From NCBI GenBank assembly GCA_907164885.2, contig OU015499.1:157383925-157447924 (forward strand): a stretch of DNA of 64,000 nucleotides, given 5' to 3'. Shown piece by piece: positions 48,855 to 59,320 of this stretch. The DNA comes from Dolomedes plantarius. Its lineage: Eukaryota; Arthropoda; Arachnida; Araneae; Dolomedidae. The position numbers were made by a program, and so were the translations under genes. The stretch's first letter is position 1. Every line of letters begins with the position of its first letter. The notes under the pieces were generated by a model, which saw only the letters and a program-made list of their open reading frames with translations, had not been told where the DNA came from and made no database searches.

Positions 48855-50906
48855 ATGTCAAAAAAGAAAATGCCCATTTCCAGTCTAAAAGAGCCTTCCA
48901 ACGAGAGCCATTCCTGCAAGCTAAACCCTACTAAAGAGGAAGATGAATTCTCTCTTTGTGACACACGTAGAATTAGTCTAGATATAAAAAGTTCCAGTGC
49001 ACAGATTCTTTCTCCCACCGAAGAAATTTTTGAATGCAATTTATGTGACAGAAGATTTTCACAGTTGACCTACTTAAATACGCATCATTCGTACCACATT
49101 GCTGATAATACTCCCTGTACCCCCACAGGAGAGAACTTCTTCGCATGTGATGTATGTGAGAAAAGATTTGCTGTAAAGGATAATTTAATAAGACATCTCC
49201 GCATCAGCACAGGAGAAAAGCCTTACGCCTGCACTGTATGTGAAAAAAAATTTGATCTACAGACTAATATAATAAGACATCTACGCACCCACACCGGAGA
49301 GAAACCTCTCACATGCACTGTATGTGAGAAAAAATTTTCTCAACAGGGTCATTTAAAAACGCACCTCCTCACCCACACAGGAGAAAAACCTTTCGCCTGC
49401 ACTGTGTGTGAGAAAAGATTTGCTACACAGAGTACATTAATAATACATCTCCGTATCCACACAAAAGAGAAACCTTTCGCGTGCACCGTATGTGAGAAAG
49501 CTTTTTCTCGGAAGAATAAATTAAAAACACATCTCCGCACCCACACAGGAGAGAAACCTTACGCCTGCACTGTATGTGAGAAAAAATTTTCTCATAAGGG
49601 TAATTTAAAAACACACCTCCTCACCCACACAGGAGAAAGACCTTTCGCCTGCACTGTGTGTGAGAAAAGATTTACTACACAGAATACATTAATTATACAT
49701 CTCCGCACCCACACAGGAGAGAAACCTTTCGCCTGCACTGTGTGTGGGAAAAGATTTTCTGCACAGGTTTACTTAAAAACACATCTCCGCACCCACACAG
49801 GAGAGAAACCTTTCGCCTGTAGTATTTGTGAGAAAAGGTTTTCTGTAAAGGGTCATTTAAATAGACATCTTCGCACCCACACAGGAGAGAAACCTTACGC
49901 TTGCACTGTGTGTAGAAAAGGATTTTCTCATCAGAGTCATTTAGAAATTCATCTCCGCAACCACGCAGGAGAGAAACCTTTCGCCTGTTGTGTATGTGAG
50001 AAAAAATTTTCTCGGCAGTATGATTTAAAAGCTCATCTTCGAACCCACACCGGAGAGGAACCTTTCGCCTGTTATGTATGTGAGAAAAAATTTTCTCAGC
50101 AGTATTATTTAAAAGCTCATCTTCGAACCCACACCGGAGAGAAACCTTTCGCCTGTTATGTATGTGAGAAAAAATTTTCTCGGCAGGATAATTTAAAAGC
50201 TCATCTTCGAACCCACACAGGAGAGAAACCTTTCGCCTGTTATGTATGTGAGAAAAAATTTTCTCGGCAGGATAATTTAAAAGCTCATCTTCGGACCCAC
50301 ACAGGAGAGACACCTTTCGCCTGCACTGTGTGTGAGAAAAGATTTGCTGCACAGAGTACATTAATAATACATCTCCGTACCCACACAGGAGAGAAACTTT
50401 TCGCGTGCACTGTATGTGAGAAAGCTTTTTCTCGGAAGAATAAATTAAAAACACATCTCCGCACCCACACAGGAGAGAAACCTTACGCCTGCACTGTTTG
50501 TGAGAAAAAATTTTCTCAAAAGGGTAATTTAAAAACACACCTCCTCACCCACACAGGAGAAAGACCTTTCGCCTGCACTGTGTGTGAGAAAAGATTTGCT
50601 ACACAGAATACATTAATAATACATCTCCGCACCCACACAGGAGAGAAACCTTTCGTCTGTACTGTATGTGAGAAAAGGTTTTCTGCACAGGTTGACTTAA
50701 ATACACATCTCCGCACCCACACAGGAGAGAAACCTTTCGCCTGCACTGTGTGTGGGAAAAGATTTTCTGCACAGGTTCACTTAAAAACACATCTCCGCAC
50801 CCACACAGGAGAGAAACCTTTCGCCTGTAGTATTTGTGAGAAAAGGTTTTCTGTAAAGGGTCATTTAAATAGACATCTTCGCACCCACACAGGAGAGAAA
50901 CCTTGA
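48855..50906 (+). CDS. Poly-C2H2 zinc-finger protein, 22-finger part (copy 2)
   Basis: Predicted nuclear DNA-binding protein, 683 codons from ATG 48855 (MSKKKMP). A leader of about 75 residues, rich in serine and acidic residues, precedes the array. The first finger is atypical (CNLCDRRFSQLTYLNTHHSYH). The second has lost its last histidine (RHLRIS). About twenty regular 28-residue fingers with TGEKP linkers follow (one TKEKP, one AGEKP, one GETP). Each fits C-x2-C-x12-H-x3-H. No effector domain such as KRAB, BTB or ZAD is visible, though upstream exons may add one. Fingers 5-11 recur as fingers 16-22, a block duplication. The coding exon follows a splice acceptor at 48738. The frame ends at an in-frame TGA, after which the array continues at once. 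Confidence 0.85.
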   Translation: MSKKKMPISSLKEPSNESHSCKLNPTKEEDEFSLCDTRRISLDIKSSSAQILSPTEEIFECNLCDRRFSQLTYLNTHHSYHIADNTPCTPTGENFFACDVCEKRFAVKDNLIRHLRISTGEKPYACTVCEKKFDLQTNIIRHLRTHTGEKPLTCTVCEKKFSQQGHLKTHLLTHTGEKPFACTVCEKRFATQSTLIIHLRIHTKEKPFACTVCEKAFSRKNKLKTHLRTHTGEKPYACTVCEKKFSHKGNLKTHLLTHTGERPFACTVCEKRFTTQNTLIIHLRTHTGEKPFACTVCGKRFSAQVYLKTHLRTHTGEKPFACSICEKRFSVKGHLNRHLRTHTGEKPYACTVCRKGFSHQSHLEIHLRNHAGEKPFACCVCEKKFSRQYDLKAHLRTHTGEEPFACYVCEKKFSQQYYLKAHLRTHTGEKPFACYVCEKKFSRQDNLKAHLRTHTGEKPFACYVCEKKFSRQDNLKAHLRTHTGETPFACTVCEKRFAAQSTLIIHLRTHTGEKLFACTVCEKAFSRKNKLKTHLRTHTGEKPYACTVCEKKFSQKGNLKTHLLTHTGERPFACTVCEKRFATQNTLIIHLRTHTGEKPFVCTVCEKRFSAQVDLNTHLRTHTGEKPFACTVCGKRFSAQVHLKTHLRTHTGEKPFACSICEKRFSVKGHLNRHLRTHTGEKP

Positions 50907-51737
50907 GCTTGCACTGTGTGTAGGAAAGGATTTTCTATACAGAGTCATTTAAAAACACATCTCCGCGTCCACACAGGAGAGAAACCTTACTCTTGTACTG
51001 TGTGTGGGAAAGGATTTTCTCATCAGAGTCATTTAGAAATTCATCTCCGCAACCACGCAGGAGAGAAACCTTTCGCCTGTTGTGTATGTGAGAAAAAATT
51101 TTCTCGGCAGTATGATTTAAAAGCTCATCTTCGAACCCACACCGGAGAGGAACCTTTCGCCTGTTATGTATGTGAGAAAAAATTTTCTCAGCAGTATTAT
51201 TTAAAAGCTCATCTTCGAACCCACACCGGAGAGAAACCTTTCGACTGTTATGTATGTGAGAAAAAATTTTCTCGGCAGGATAATTTAAAAGCTCATCTTC
51301 GAACCCACACAGGAGAGAAACCTTTCGCCTGTTATGTATGTGAGAAAAAATTTTCTCAGCAGTATTATTTAAAAGCTCATCTTCGAACCCACACCGGAGA
51401 GAAACCTTTCGCCTGTTATGTATGTGAGAAAAAATTTTCTCGGCAGGATAATTTAAAAGCTCATCTTCGGACCCACACAGGAGAGACACCTTTCGCCTGC
51501 ACTGTGTGTGAGAAAAGATTTGCTGCACAGAGTACATTAATAATACATCTCCGTACCCACACAGGAGAGAAACCTTTCGCTTGCACTGTATGTGGGAAAG
51601 GATTTTCTGTACAGAGTCGTTTAAGAACACATCTCCGCGTCCACACAGGAGAGAAACCTCACGCTTGCACTCAGTGTGAGAAAAGATTTTCTCGACATGA
51701 CCAATTAAAAAGCCATCTCCGCACCCACACAGGATAA
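50907..51737 (+). CDS. Poly-C2H2 zinc-finger array, 10-finger continuation
   Basis: This is the same frame as 48855-50906, directly after TGA 50904-50906. It carries ten more fingers and no ATG at its start, so it is translated only by readthrough or not at all. The fingers repeat the block before it: SHQSHL, SRQYDL, SQQYYL and SRQDNL helices recur, with SQQYYL/SRQDNL alternating twice. It ends at TAA 51735-51737, the same position in the array as the ancestral stop of copy 1 (25157-25159). Where other units have CCTTAC, the stop reads CCTTGA, so two bases changed. It could be a pseudogene part, a readthrough extension, or a separate exon. Confidence 0.6.
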   Translation, partial: ACTVCRKGFSIQSHLKTHLRVHTGEKPYSCTVCGKGFSHQSHLEIHLRNHAGEKPFACCVCEKKFSRQYDLKAHLRTHTGEEPFACYVCEKKFSQQYYLKAHLRTHTGEKPFDCYVCEKKFSRQDNLKAHLRTHTGEKPFACYVCEKKFSQQYYLKAHLRTHTGEKPFACYVCEKKFSRQDNLKAHLRTHTGETPFACTVCEKRFAAQSTLIIHLRTHTGEKPFACTVCGKGFSVQSRLRTHLRVHTGEKPHACTQCEKRFSRHDQLKSHLRTHTG

Positions 51738-52010
51738 AATCTTTCGCCTGCAATGCATGTGAGAAAAAGTTTTCTATAGACGGGAATCTCAAAGCGCATC
51801 TCCATAACCGTGGAGGAAAAACTTTTGGTCTGCACTAAATGTCAGAAAAGGTTTCCTGAATTCGATCATGTAAAAAAATGGTCGTAACAACATAAAAGAA
51901 AAATCTTTCGTCCTCACTGTCTAAGAGAAAAGATTTCTTTCCAGTGTGCAAACACATCTCCCTATCCTCTCAGAGATGTAACCCACTTTCTACTATCGTA
52001 AGAAACGTAT
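51738..52010 (+). pseudogene. Decayed zinc-finger tail (copy 2)
   Basis: Finger-derived units with stops (CEKKFSIDGNLKAHLH... near 51760-51815; CQKRFPEFDHVKK near 51840) continue after the TAA, as in copy 1. Confidence 0.7.
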
Positions 52011-52698
52011 TTTTTGGCTTACCGTGGGGAAAATTATCTTTCAAAATCGAATTGAAACTCAAGTTTGACGTTGCTTATTTAAAGGCGTTTTCGCATGTAA
52101 TTATCTTTTGGAGTTAATTTAGTGTTTTATAAGATTTTTCTTTTGATATTATATTTAATATCAAAAGAATGTATTAATGCACTATCAGTGTCGACCCATG
52201 ATCCTGGATGTGATGCTTACCTACCCAAGTAATTGAAGTAAATAAACTCGTCATACCTGTATACACTGCCAGAAAGGGTGTCATGAAATGTAACTTATGC
52301 AATACTTCTGGTTTTTGTTTTTGTCTAATAATAAATTATAATTTCTAAGATTTCACTGCTTTTTTCTAGATCTCCTGTGTTCTGTAAATGGGAAATAAAT
52401 ATGTATAATGATATAGATAAATAATTTTTTTATGGCTTCATATCGAGACTGAATTTATTTTCCCTTTTGTCTCTCATTTAATTAGTTCAAAGTAATTACA
52501 AGGGTTTTTCAAATGTGAAGTCAAAGTAATATTTAACTCATGGAGCATCTAATTATACTTTTATATCAAATATCGTATCAAATTTTTATGTATGACATAT
52601 AACATTTTAATTGGAACTCAACTCTTTAAAAATGTTTTATAAATTACACCATGTCTTGACTGTTGAATAATGGACTATTTTCTGGGTCTTTCAAGATT
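52011..52698. other. Presumed 3' flank of zinc-finger gene (copy 2)
   Basis: No gene. Hairpin at 52138-52169 and AATAAA near 52245 and 52396. Collinear with 25546-26216. Confidence 0.45.
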
Positions 52699-53235
52699 CG
52701 TAGGTCATTTCAAAACTAGTGTACAAGATGGCACCATTTCGCCCAGTATGATGCATAAGAAATTTCGCCATTCGCAGTTGATGACTAGAGGAATATTCAC
52801 GTGTCTGAAAGTTTTCTAACTTGTTTTGTTCTGAAGTGAGAAATTTTTGAAATTGAGTCGGCACGTGTTTCTGGTAATGTGAGTGTAAAAGATCAAAGAT
52901 CATACATAAAGCTTGAAAGTTTGTGCTCGGTGGATTCTTCACTGCTGGACATTTGAACAAAAAAAACGGAAACGCCTGGACATTGCACTGTTATTGAAAC
53001 CTTTGCACAGTCAACGTATTTCCACCTTAGAAGAGCCTACTTCTGCCGTTACCCGAGTCATTAGAGGACTCAACAAAAGCAGAATTCTGCAAGTTATAAA
53101 TAATCTTCGTATATGTTAGGAGTCTCTTATTGAGAAGAAGGTTGAGTATATACGACTGTCGAGAGAAAAAGTCAAAAATCATATGGGTATAAAAAAAAAC
53201 TAATTTAGTGTGCATTACTTCTGAAATGACCCTCG
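52699..53235. mobile_element. Mariner-like MITE, complete (copy 3)
   Basis: The left end GGTCATTTCAAAACTAGTG and the right end, inverse of GGTCATTTCAGAAGTAATG, bound the element; TA follows at 53236-53237. No transposase. Confidence 0.6.
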
Positions 53236-55454
53236 TATTTTGACAGGAATTGGGATCATCTGCTTTCAATCTGAAAGTGGCACCGGTAATCAGAGGAAAC
53301 CTTTAGAAATAACGTTTTGCAGTATAAGATGACGTCTGATTGGTATTTAAATCAAGATTTTTTGAATTTTATTAACAAATTTGCAGGGCAGATAACATTT
53401 AAGATAAATTTTGTGCCTTAATCAAATTTAATTTAATCTTGTACGCGACTATACGAGTGTATCTAAAATTCGTAAGAATGTGGAAGTATCAGAAATTTGA
53501 TTTTGTTAAAACGATGTGGTCTAAAGGAAAATACTACCTCTTTTTGAGAAGTTTCAAAACTATAAGAGTATCATTTCGAACTTCCTAGGCACGTTTGTGA
53601 ATAAAACTTCTGTGATTGTAAAAGTTTTAAATGACTGTTTTTTAAAAAACCATGCAAACAAAAGGTGAATATTCGGTATAAAGAAGACAAATTGACGAAA
53701 TTTCGGTGAACTAGATGATGATTCAGTAATAGAGTTTTAATTTCGCAATTTGTGGGGAGTTTATTTTTTTCGGAGTCAAAGATTTTTAGCAAACCATTAA
53801 GGCAGGGTTTTCATCTTTTAGATTCTCTCCCACCATTGGCATGGTTTAGTATTCGGGACGCTGACATGTTTTCGGGGGAGTGTCAATACCTATTACGTCA
53901 TGCAGACTGCAGACAATACGACATTCGTCTCGTGAAGTATGGAAAAAGTAAATCAGAATCACCGGATAAATTAAATGAAAGGTAAATGTGCGGAGAGCAC
54001 TGGCTCGGTTGAAGTTTAGAAAAAACCTTTTACTTTCGAAGGCTCCAAATGTAGGTGCGGTCGAATGTGAGGGGTTTGGTTCACGACTTCTAAATCGTTG
54101 ATCCCGCCGAAGTGATCTGATAAATGCCAGAAGCGACAGTTTGATCTCCTGTTCTCAGAGACGGTCATAAATAATCGTAGTGGAAAATTTTCGCCACTTG
54201 AAAGAAAATGAACTTTCTGCGGTTACGTGGACCCAGGTTTTTTCTCTCGACATATTTCTGCAGATCAGTGGCTCGTATCCAGACCAAATTCCTTCAGCCA
54301 TGCCCTGTGAGTGGGGTTATCGGTAATTCCCATGGAAACGAATGAGATGACAACGACCATGTTTAATTTCAGTGCCCCGATGAAACTGCTAATTGAACGT
54401 TAACTTCATGTTTTTCTTAATAGATTTCCCTGAACTTATAATTCGAGCGATAACACCGCCAATGGAGCTAATGAAAATATGAATATCATTCTCTTTGGCT
54501 AGGAATCGTAAGCAAGTACTTGATCTAGCTACAGACAATAATGGGACGACGATCTGTGCGTTGAAGTGATCCTAGGCACGGTCTTCAGATATTGAAGCTG
54601 TTGTTCTGGTGTGCATATTCATATTGGATTAGTAGGTAAATACGGACGCAAACAATGTTGCAGTCATTTTTGTTTGCTTCCATGGGAATAATCGCTAACC
54701 ACACTCGCACAGTGCATGGCTGAAGGAATTTTGACTCGATTGCCAGATCCCATTTTCCTGTTGTCCCTCGATTAAATAGGTCACAAAATTTAGGCAGTGG
54801 CAGTACAGAAAATACACTTTGCTGCGAGCACATGAAAAATGTGTGATTTTAGAAAATAGAAGAATTATTCTGATCCCTCAAAATTATGAGCAAATGACAG
54901 TGAAATTTTGTTATATGGTAATTTTATCAATAGGAAATTTATATAAATTCAAAAAAAAATTTTAAAATTAATTTCTCGTGAATAGCAATTTAAAATATAA
55001 ATGCAAACAATTCGTTGTCGAATCATTAATTTAATATTAGTTATTCGGATTGATTTGGAGTCGGATTTGGATCACACAAATTTTGTGAATAGTTTACTTA
55101 ATCTCTGATTCCATTAGTGGATATGCTGGAAAATATATTGCTTAGCGGATATATTTTATAGAATTAAAAGACCTCGAATATCTGCTGAAAATTATCTGCT
55201 TGAAGTAATTGCACACGTGAACAGCATGGAAGTTTTCTTCAAATTCCTGAAAGACTGAAATAATTACGATATCTTCGTGAACACATCGGAGTTTTTTCGC
55301 TAACATGAGTATTCTACGAAACACTCCTAAGAACGCATTTGCATTTGACTACAAACACTTTGGAAACTTTAAAAGTTGTATTTTTTCGCATTCAGAAACA
55401 TTACACCTAGGTAAAACTGTAACATAGGTTTCCCTAGTACATACACATTGTTTA
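53236..55454. other. Non-coding unit DNA (copy 3)
   Basis: Collinear with copy 1 415-2178 but retaining 54313-54779. No recognisable gene. Confidence 0.6.
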
Positions 55455-56205
55455 CAGTGAGTGGCCAATTTTTATGACCAACTGACAGTTTTATGCAAAT
55501 CAGCCATGATGTCACGCTATTGTCACTTCTTGAGACAGGTATAAAAAGGGATTGCTAGGTGACTGCAATGACAGTTGATGGCGCCTGAGAAGGAATGGGT
55601 TATAAAACACAATGTAACGGACTTTGAACGGGGAACGGTTGTAGGTTCTACAAGCAGAGGTGAATTTGCTTCGCTTGATTAGAGTGCATGATAGCACAAT
55701 ATTAAACACCCCCAGTTTGCATAGGATCGCATGGACTGGACATTAAATGAATGGTAAGGGATAATGTGGTCCGATAAATCATGTTTCCTATGCAGATGGC
55801 AGGATGCGAAAATGGAAAAATCAGAACAAAATCGTTTACACAAAATGCATTGCCACAGTATTTCAAGTTGGTGAATCCTTTCTTGTTTTAATTCATGTAG
55901 AAAAACATCTGAATGCCGAGAGGATTTAAATATTTTTGCTGACCAAGTACATCCAGTTATATTAAGGGTTCACTCCACTGGAGATGAAACAAAGTGCACA
56001 TCGTCCACAAATGGTTTGAAGAGCTTCACCTTCTTTAGCAGGCCTCCACAATTGCCAGTCTTCAATCCAATGGAGCACTTGTGGCACGAGGTCAAAAGAG
56101 GCATCAGGCCGCTGGAATCATTCAATCTTAGAGAACTGAAAAGTGCAATTTATTGGGAAGGGTCTAAAGTTCTTCAAGCCATCTTCCAAACATCTAAGAG
56201 TCCAT
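55455..56205 (+). pseudogene. Tc1-like transposase remnant (copy 3)
   Basis: The terminus CAGTGAGTGGCCAATTTTTA after TA (55453-55454) is better preserved than in copy 1. The DFERG, WSDKS and NPMEHLWHEVKRG blocks remain in broken frames; the second aspartate block is missing. Confidence 0.75.
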
Positions 56206-56607
56206 GTCATAAGGCTGGGGTGGGCAACCCTTGGCACGCGTGCCAGATGCGGCACGTCGATGACTTGTCTCTGGCACGCGAAACAAGTCCTTGCAAAAAT
56301 TGCTTTCAATTTGCACCTACCGCCTTAAACAACAGCCGACAGGCTCTAATTGAAACATGGTTGTGATTGTAACTATCTGTTGAATTATCTTCTCGAAAAT
56401 GCACATTTCAAAAGTAGTTTAAGCCAGAACGTATGGCGCCTTCAGCATGGTGTGAGGGCAGGTTTTGTAAATCCGTCTGTAAAAGATATTGGTCATCCAT
56501 TGATAGGTTTTCATTACATCATACATGAGGATCCTTTATATGTAAAACTGGCTTAAAGGAACTTCAGGAATAGATGAAAACAGTTACTAAGGTTGTTTAT
56601 TACATTT
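56206..56607. repeat. hAT-end-like piece plus unassigned DNA (copy 3)
   Basis: GCTGGGGTGGGCAACC and GGCACGCGTGCC near 56214-56245, as in copy 1. Nothing coding recognised. Confidence 0.35.
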
Positions 56608-56958
56608 CTACTTCGGCTTCAAATAAAAGAAAATTTCTAATTTGAAGTTCACACTTTTGAAAATTGTTGAAAAGTCTTTTTTTGTGTGATACAATTTGAA
56701 GCATGGTGTAATACAAAGTCCTTTGTCATAATCAGGGTAGAAATAATGATCTGTAGAATAATCTAGATTATTAGAAGACAGTTCCGAATCTGAATCAGAA
56801 TTCAGTCCATCATCTAACAGGAAAGTATTTTCTTTGTTTATTTCATCCATAATTTTAAAGAAATGTAGTGGTTTGAATTCACACGCATTGCAAGCTGTAG
56901 AACAAAAATTCCAGACAGCAAAAATTCCCGCGCTTCCGTTTAATAACGAAAAACCGGG
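56608..56958 (-). pseudogene. Internally deleted piggyBac-like element (copy 3)
   Basis: An 80-codon minus-strand frame starting at ATG 56848-56850 fuses a piggyBac-like acidic N-terminus (DDGLNSDSDSELSSNN) to the C-terminal cysteine segment (KGLCITPCFKLYHTKKDF). The whole catalytic core is missing. Unlike copy 1 there is no stop between the halves. The 5' end reads CCCGGTTTTTCGTTATT inward from TTAA at 56959-56962. The 3' end is not found. Confidence 0.58.
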
Positions 56959-57111
56959 TTAAAATAATTTAAATGATATGGACAAGCTACGATATCTGTT
57001 AAAAATATTTGTACTAGGCTTTTTATTAGCTATTTCATTTGCACGCGGTTTTACAAACTAAAAAACAAATGAAAAAGGAAAGAGGAAAAGAGAGAATATC
57101 GATGCTCTTAC

Positions 57112-57185
57112 GCTGTACGGGCAAACCGGTTTGGGACAGGTGTGAGTAGACCGTACGCTGTACGGGCAAACCGGTTTAGGGGTTA
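57112..57185. repeat. Duplicated 23-bp motif with palindromic core (copy 3)
   Basis: Same pair as 3820-3893, each with AAACCGGTTT, running into GGGG then TTAA. Confidence 0.5.
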
Positions 57186-57420
57186 ATGACACATGTGTTT
57201 TCTTGAATAAATATATAAAACTCATCGAATTCTCGGAAAAGTGAGAATCCGAAATATTTGCCTTGGTCTGTAGTGATCGTAACAGGTGAGCCGAAACTTG
57301 AGACCCAAACGGGCAAAAGCGCATGTGCAGTGGTCTCTGCAAATATAGCAGATGTTGGAATGACGTCAGGCCAACGAGTCAAACGATCAATGACAGTCAT
57401 ACTTTATTGATTGCTGGCAG
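57176..57420 (-). pseudogene. Gypsy-type integrase core fragment (copy 3)
   Basis: VIDRLTRWPDVIP and ITTDQGKYF carry the first two catalytic aspartates; the rest is missing. Same fragment as 3886-4130. Confidence 0.7.
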
Positions 57421-57822
57421 AAATGAGAAAGGAGCCAATAAAATCAATATGTATATGTGCAAAACGCGCATCGGGTAGAGCAAATTTCCCAAGTGGTGCT
57501 TGTGTATAGATATTATAACAGAATTTTCAATAAAAAAGGCAAAAAAAGCAAAGGTTATTTGAGCATTTTGACCGACTTATTACGTATATGTATTAATAGA
57601 TATGTGTTACATGTATTTAATATAATGTATTCATTTGGTTATTACACCAATACATTAATAATTATTATGTTAGGTTGTAAAATTAAAAAATAAACTGTAT
57701 CTATAGTATATTCTGTAATTCTTTGTTTCATTTAAGGTAAAAATATTTCCGAGAAATTTCAATTAATCCATACGGTATGAGAGGGGGGGGGGGCAAAATT
57801 ATTCTCACACACGGTCGGCAGC

Positions 57823-57841
57823 TACCCTAGGAACGGCCCTG
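57823..57841. mobile_element. hAT-like terminus (copy 3)
   Basis: TAGGAACGGCCCTG, as at 4612-4630. Confidence 0.4.
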
Positions 57842-57889
57842 CTAATTGCATTATAATACCTTAAGAGTAAGTATGAGTTAATTTTCTAC

Positions 57890-58160
57890 ACATTTTTTAG
57901 TATTTGCTGAATTTTTTCTCCATTTTATAAGTGAAGAAATTTCCCCAACAATTTTTTCTTTGATGTGATTAAGTGTAGATATCTGAATTGTAAGCAATAG
58001 TTCACACGGAGAGTGATGTAATCCACACTATATTTTAGTACTTGCTGGATTTTTACTCTTTTTTTTAAGTGAAATAATTTCTTATTTGATGTAATGATAA
58101 AGTGTAGATATGTAAATTTTGAAAAATAGTACATACACAGAGGGATGTGATTTTTTAAAA
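57890..58160. repeat. 138-bp-family tandem repeat (copy 3)
   Basis: Two diverged units, counterpart of 4683-4935. Confidence 0.55.
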
Positions 58161-58439
58161 TCATTGGTGTTGAATTTCTCAGTCTTATCTTGAACTCTGT
58201 TCTGAAGTAATGGAAGTTCACATTTATTTATCACGGTGTTTTAGAATCAGCCTTATAGAGAATTTTGTACTGCTTATAATTTTTTTAGCTGAGATCCCGC
58301 TACCACTCAATAAAGTATATTTATAATGACAGATAATGGTAACATTCCTTATATAGGTTTCTTTCAGTTGAGTTGTTTTGCAAAAGAAGATGTGAAACTT
58401 AAATATAGAACAATTATTATTAACATTTTCCAATGACAA

Positions 58440-58770
58440 AGTTGAGGAGATCTTATGTTTTCCTTGATATACACAAATTTTTTTTTAAATCCAAATTAAT
58501 TTTGAACAGATTAACAATTTCTGACGATAAAATTGCATGCTTTAAATCCGTTTCGATAACATAAAAATTAACAAATATATTCAACTTACCTATTCTACAC
58601 CTCGTAGAAACTATCTTGTCAGTTTTAATTTTACCTGCAAGGGTATTGACCTTTGAATTATTCGATGGGAGAATGTTCAGATAACATTTAATTTTTTTCA
58701 TATGAAGTTCTTGAGATAATGTTAATGATGCTACCAGCATCCATCAGGCCGCTAATCAGTTCCGTACCGA
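58440..58770 (-). pseudogene. Retroelement protease-like fragment (copy 3)
   Basis: The active-site-like block (GLMDAGSIINIIS) lies near 58750-58710, and RIGKLNIFVNFYVIETDLKHAI follows in another frame. Same as 5230-5560. Confidence 0.5.
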
Positions 58771-58814
58771 TTTCTAGGTCTACGGTGAACATCCTCATTG
58801 TCGCTATTCTCTCA

Positions 58815-59320
58815 TGTTGCTTTTATAGTTGTGTAGCGAGCGCCGAATATTCGCTACTGCGCAGTCGACTGAGGTCTGCGTTTTTCTCCGGCACCATCCA
58901 ATGGCGTGGAAGAATGTATCGCCGCTCGGGAGAATAGCATGTATTTAAGAAGCTGGCTCGCCGCCATGAGAGCTAGCGAGGCGTTTGCCTGCTGTAGTGT
59001 TTACCCACTTGGGAAGTTTAAGTGTTTTTAAATAATGTTTTTAATAAAGTTAAGTTGAAGTTTTTCTTGCATCGTTTACTCCGTACAGCATGCACGACAT
59101 CGTTAACATGGTGACCTTCGAACTTCACATAAATTGTTTTTTAAACTTTACTTAAATTTAAACAGTTGGAAGTGAGACTCAAATTTGCAGGATGAGACGG
59201 AAAGAGTGGCGGAGGAAGAATTCCACCGTATAATGCTATGGACCTAGGATTTCCGATTGGATTTGGGACCCATTTTCAGTATCAAACTCAGAATATGTAA
59301 AATTATAAGAAGATCTATAC
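58815..59320 (+). mobile_element. Gypsy LTR plus primer site and start of gag (copy 3)
   Basis: Counterpart of 5604-6110: GTATTTAAGAAG, AATAAAG, then ATGGTGACCTTCGAACTT and a broken gag start. Confidence 0.55.

Larger units (their letters stand above)
26338..52819. repeat. Segmental tandem duplication, copy 2
   Basis: This is the second tandem unit, collinear with copy 1. It lacks the 1460-7318 block of copy 1 and a roughly 0.87-kb piece equivalent to about 13020-13893. It gains a Tc1 element (29535-30929), a hAT element (43091-46620) and an enlarged zinc-finger array. It also carries about 410 bp at 40836-41247 that copy 1 lacks. Confidence 0.9.

Noticed and set aside
49693..51792. Long open frames (281 and 285 codons) on the minus strand across the zinc-finger array
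   Set aside because: They are antisense shadows. An 84-bp unit repeated in frame keeps the opposite strand open as well, and the products show no known domain.
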